Shown: one piece after another, positions 7,656-9,093 of the stretch | Layout of the letters: each line of letters starts with the position of its first letter | How positions within the stretch are numbered: position 1 is the stretch's first letter | DNA from: Desulfovibrionaceae bacterium | GTDB taxonomy: Bacteria > Pseudomonadota > Gammaproteobacteria > Burkholderiales > Burkholderiaceae_C | Length of the DNA: 9,093 nucleotides | NCBI GenBank assembly: GCA_009778355.1 | Contig: WRJY01000255.1 | Location: forward strand, 1 to 9,093 | Reading direction: 5' to 3' | Position numbers and translations under genes: made by a program | The notes under the pieces: model-generated | Databases searched by the model: none | Told to the model about the DNA's origin: nothing | Seen by the model: only the letters and a program-made list of their open reading frames with translations

Positions 7656-8972
7656 TTACATGCGATCTAACATGATATGTAAGCTAGTTTCCCAATTGTC
7701 CCATACCTCTATGAGACCTTTGCGCGTAGGAAGATGAGCACCATGAACTGCTGAACCCAAGGTATCAAGGCTATAGGGCGCATCCTTGTTCGATTCTGCC
7801 ATTCGCATAAATTTGAGCTGATTGGCCGGTACCCCATTATTTTTTAAGTGCTCATGGCATTGTTTTACCAAGTGATGATCAGGTGTTCCAGATTTATGAA
7901 AACCATGCCTCAACGCATAGAGCACAATGATGCGCTCTACTGCTGCACGCACCAAATAGTTGGCGGAGAAAATATGGCTATCCGGGTCAATGGTTTGCAA
8001 TTCTTTAAGGATGCGCCGTAGATTTTTATCTTGGTGTTTAACCACGAAGGAAGACTGGACGATATACGGGCGTTTATCAGGGCTACGCGGGTTACGCTGT
8101 ATTTTTGTTGTAGCTACCTTTTGAGGCGCTGGTGCATCAATAGGAGCAGAAAGTGTCGTGTGAGGAGCGACGCCACGTTGGTGTAGTGCACGAGCGTAAG
8201 CGTCTATGTCATCTTTTTTCGATCGAGAACTCAATACCGTATTCGCACCATTCTGACCCAGTGCATCGTTGACAAAGTTTTGTAAAGAAACATCGACCTC
8301 TGTTGGAGCATGAGTAAACTTCAATTCACTTGACGAGCCTAAGCCAAGAGCTGCTCGTATAAGTGGGTTGCTCAAGTATCGCGTCATCGTTGTTACGCTG
8401 ATGTCCTTCCGCATCGCTTGATCAATCCAACCTGCTATTTCTGCTCGATCCAGTACAGCGACCGCTAAACGGTTGGGTGTAGTGCCAAGAGCGGATCTAT
8501 CCTTTGCTGCTGGCCCCCATTTTCTCGTACCTGCGCCGTCCTGTTCGCCGAGATGGCGGAGCTTGAGCCACGGGGCAGCAGTTTCACGATCCCTGAAAAC
8601 AACGACAGGCACCCTGTTGGGAATATTCTCAGAAACCCGAAGAGATTCGATGCTATTCCGAATGGTCGTATTCGGTGCTTTTTGAGGATCGTGAAGCACC
8701 TTCAGCGCACACGCCCGACGATTACCCTCGACAACAATGTAGTGTCCTGGGTTGCCCTCCATTTCAATGACGCCGATTCGATCAAGGGGACTTATGGCTC
8801 CCTTTTGAGCAATGTCTTTTGCCACAGCAAGTGTTTTTTCGGCACCAAAAAGCTGGGCAATGATCCGATCTTCGTCATGGATTGGGTCATGACGAGGATT
8901 TTCTGGATCAAGATGTAGGCGCGTGAGCGGGACATCGTCTACGTTCTGGTAGTCCGGACGAGTGTTAGTCAT
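7656..8972 (-). CDS. ParB/Srx N-terminal domain protein with helical, possibly HEPN-like C-terminus
   Basis: A 438-aa protein. Residues 12-130 look like a ParB/Srx-type domain: VPLTRLHLDPENPRH at 14-28, a helix with GAISPL (58-63), the hallmark VVEGNRRACALKVL at 80-93, then VPVVVF (121-126). In such domains the GxxRxxA-type box binds nucleotide. A conserved-looking WLKLRHLGEQDGAGTRKW (135-152) and a putative DNA-binding helical region to about 210 follow. Residues 265-310 form a Pro/Thr-rich linker. The C-terminal part (about 313-438) has long helices (ANYLVRAAVERIIVLYAL, 337-354) and ends SLDTLGSAVHG...LIEVWDNW, a pattern like HEPN/Abi-type helical domains; this is inference, and no canonical R-x4-6-H motif is evident. 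It is not a chromosome-partition ParB: no parA or parS is nearby. It heads the two-methyltransferase cassette, suggesting a role in defence or regulation of modification. Confidence 0.75.
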   Translation of the reverse strand: MTNTRPDYQNVDDVPLTRLHLDPENPRHDPIHDEDRIIAQLFGAEKTLAVAKDIAQKGAISPLDRIGVIEMEGNPGHYIVVEGNRRACALKVLHDPQKAPNTTIRNSIESLRVSENIPNRVPVVVFRDRETAAPWLKLRHLGEQDGAGTRKWGPAAKDRSALGTTPNRLAVAVLDRAEIAGWIDQAMRKDISVTTMTRYLSNPLIRAALGLGSSSELKFTHAPTEVDVSLQNFVNDALGQNGANTVLSSRSKKDDIDAYARALHQRGVAPHTTLSAPIDAPAPQKVATTKIQRNPRSPDKRPYIVQSSFVVKHQDKNLRRILKELQTIDPDSHIFSANYLVRAAVERIIVLYALRHGFHKSGTPDHHLVKQCHEHLKNNGVPANQLKFMRMAESNKDAPYSLDTLGSAVHGAHLPTRKGLIEVWDNWETSLHIMLDRM

Positions 8973-9093
8973 GAATTCTCCTTATGAGTAGTGATTGATA
9001 GAAAGTAGCAGGCGAAGCGGGAGAGGTGGTAGTCATCGACACTTCGGACGCTTCCCGATCCGAGGTCGACCATTTTGCCGGCGCCGGCAAAAT
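8969..9093 (-). pseudogene. Truncated dinD-like (DNA damage-inducible protein D, Bro-N type) gene fragment
   Basis: The minus-strand frame entering from the right edge reads FAGAGKMVDLGSGSVRSVDD then YHLSRFACY. This matches the conserved segment of DinD family proteins, where E. coli DinD has a DHFE...MVKIGS...LSRYACYL stretch. In the family this segment is in the N-terminal third and should continue LIxxNGDP and on for roughly 180 residues. Here, after RFACY (about 9005), the sequence becomes FLSITTHKENS and stops at 8969. The gene is therefore cut off at a novel junction. Its TGA overlaps the ATG of the ParB-like gene as ATGA. No promoter is visible between the two. The N-terminal part lies outside the window. 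A short natural homologue is possible, but truncation fits better. Confidence 0.75.
8978..8983 (-). promoter_or_regulatory. Strong Shine-Dalgarno of the ParB-like gene
   Basis: AAGGAG on the minus strand sits five bases before the ATG at 8972, fixing that start. It lies inside the last codons of the truncated dinD-like frame, so the ParB-like gene may be translationally coupled to it. Confidence 0.8.

Noticed and set aside
9072..9093. A perfect 22-bp palindrome with core GCCGGCGCCGGC at the very end of the window, resembling an operator or terminator hairpin.
   Set aside because: It lies inside the dinD-like reading frame and encodes FAGAGK, a stretch matching the family. Its symmetry comes from Gly/Ala codons between TTT and AAA, so no separate role is claimed.

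Overview
The window looks like part of a chromosome of a high-GC betaproteobacterium, most likely a Burkholderiales/Comamonadaceae member. This rests on the roughly 70% GC housekeeping genes (44/60 GC in a hand count of 2221-2280), the pgk-pyk gene pair and the protein flavour; no ribosomal marker is present.

Bases 1-4743 are ordinary core genome. The start of a secreted DUF3011-like protein gene (minus strand) runs off the left edge. A patatin-like hydrolase gene and a small DsrE-family gene follow, both on the minus strand and probably co-transcribed. Divergent from them are pgk (phosphoglycerate kinase) and pyk (pyruvate kinase), a glycolytic pair 44 bp apart.

Bases 4744-9093 are an accessory region, entirely on the minus strand, starting 15 bp after the pyk stop codon. 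First comes an 832-bp degenerate IS3-family element (4759-5590). It has 27-bp terminal inverted repeats matching at 26 of 27 positions, but its transposase carries a frameshift, two internal deletions and a premature stop. The element abuts the broken 3' end of a beta-class (Type III Mod-like) DNA methyltransferase gene, which itself has a frameshift just after motif I and a Gly-to-Asp change in that motif. Upstream of it, in transcription order, lie an apparently intact D12-class (Dam-like) adenine methyltransferase and a 438-aa ParB/Srx-domain protein with a helical, possibly HEPN-like C-terminus. The ParB-like gene starts in an ATGA overlap with the end of a truncated dinD-like gene that enters from the right edge.

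Transcription order on the minus strand is therefore dinD' - parB-like - dam-like - mod' - IS3 remnant, converging on pyk. The tight spacing (overlap, 42 bp, 22 bp) suggests one operon. It resembles a modification or anti-phage cassette that has lost its 3' part, perhaps including a restriction gene. GC falls sharply inside the cassette (35% in part of the dam-like gene), which supports horizontal acquisition. The strongest leads are the ParB/HEPN-like plus double-methyltransferase cassette, the dinD truncation at its upstream border, and the IS-associated loss of the mod C-terminus.
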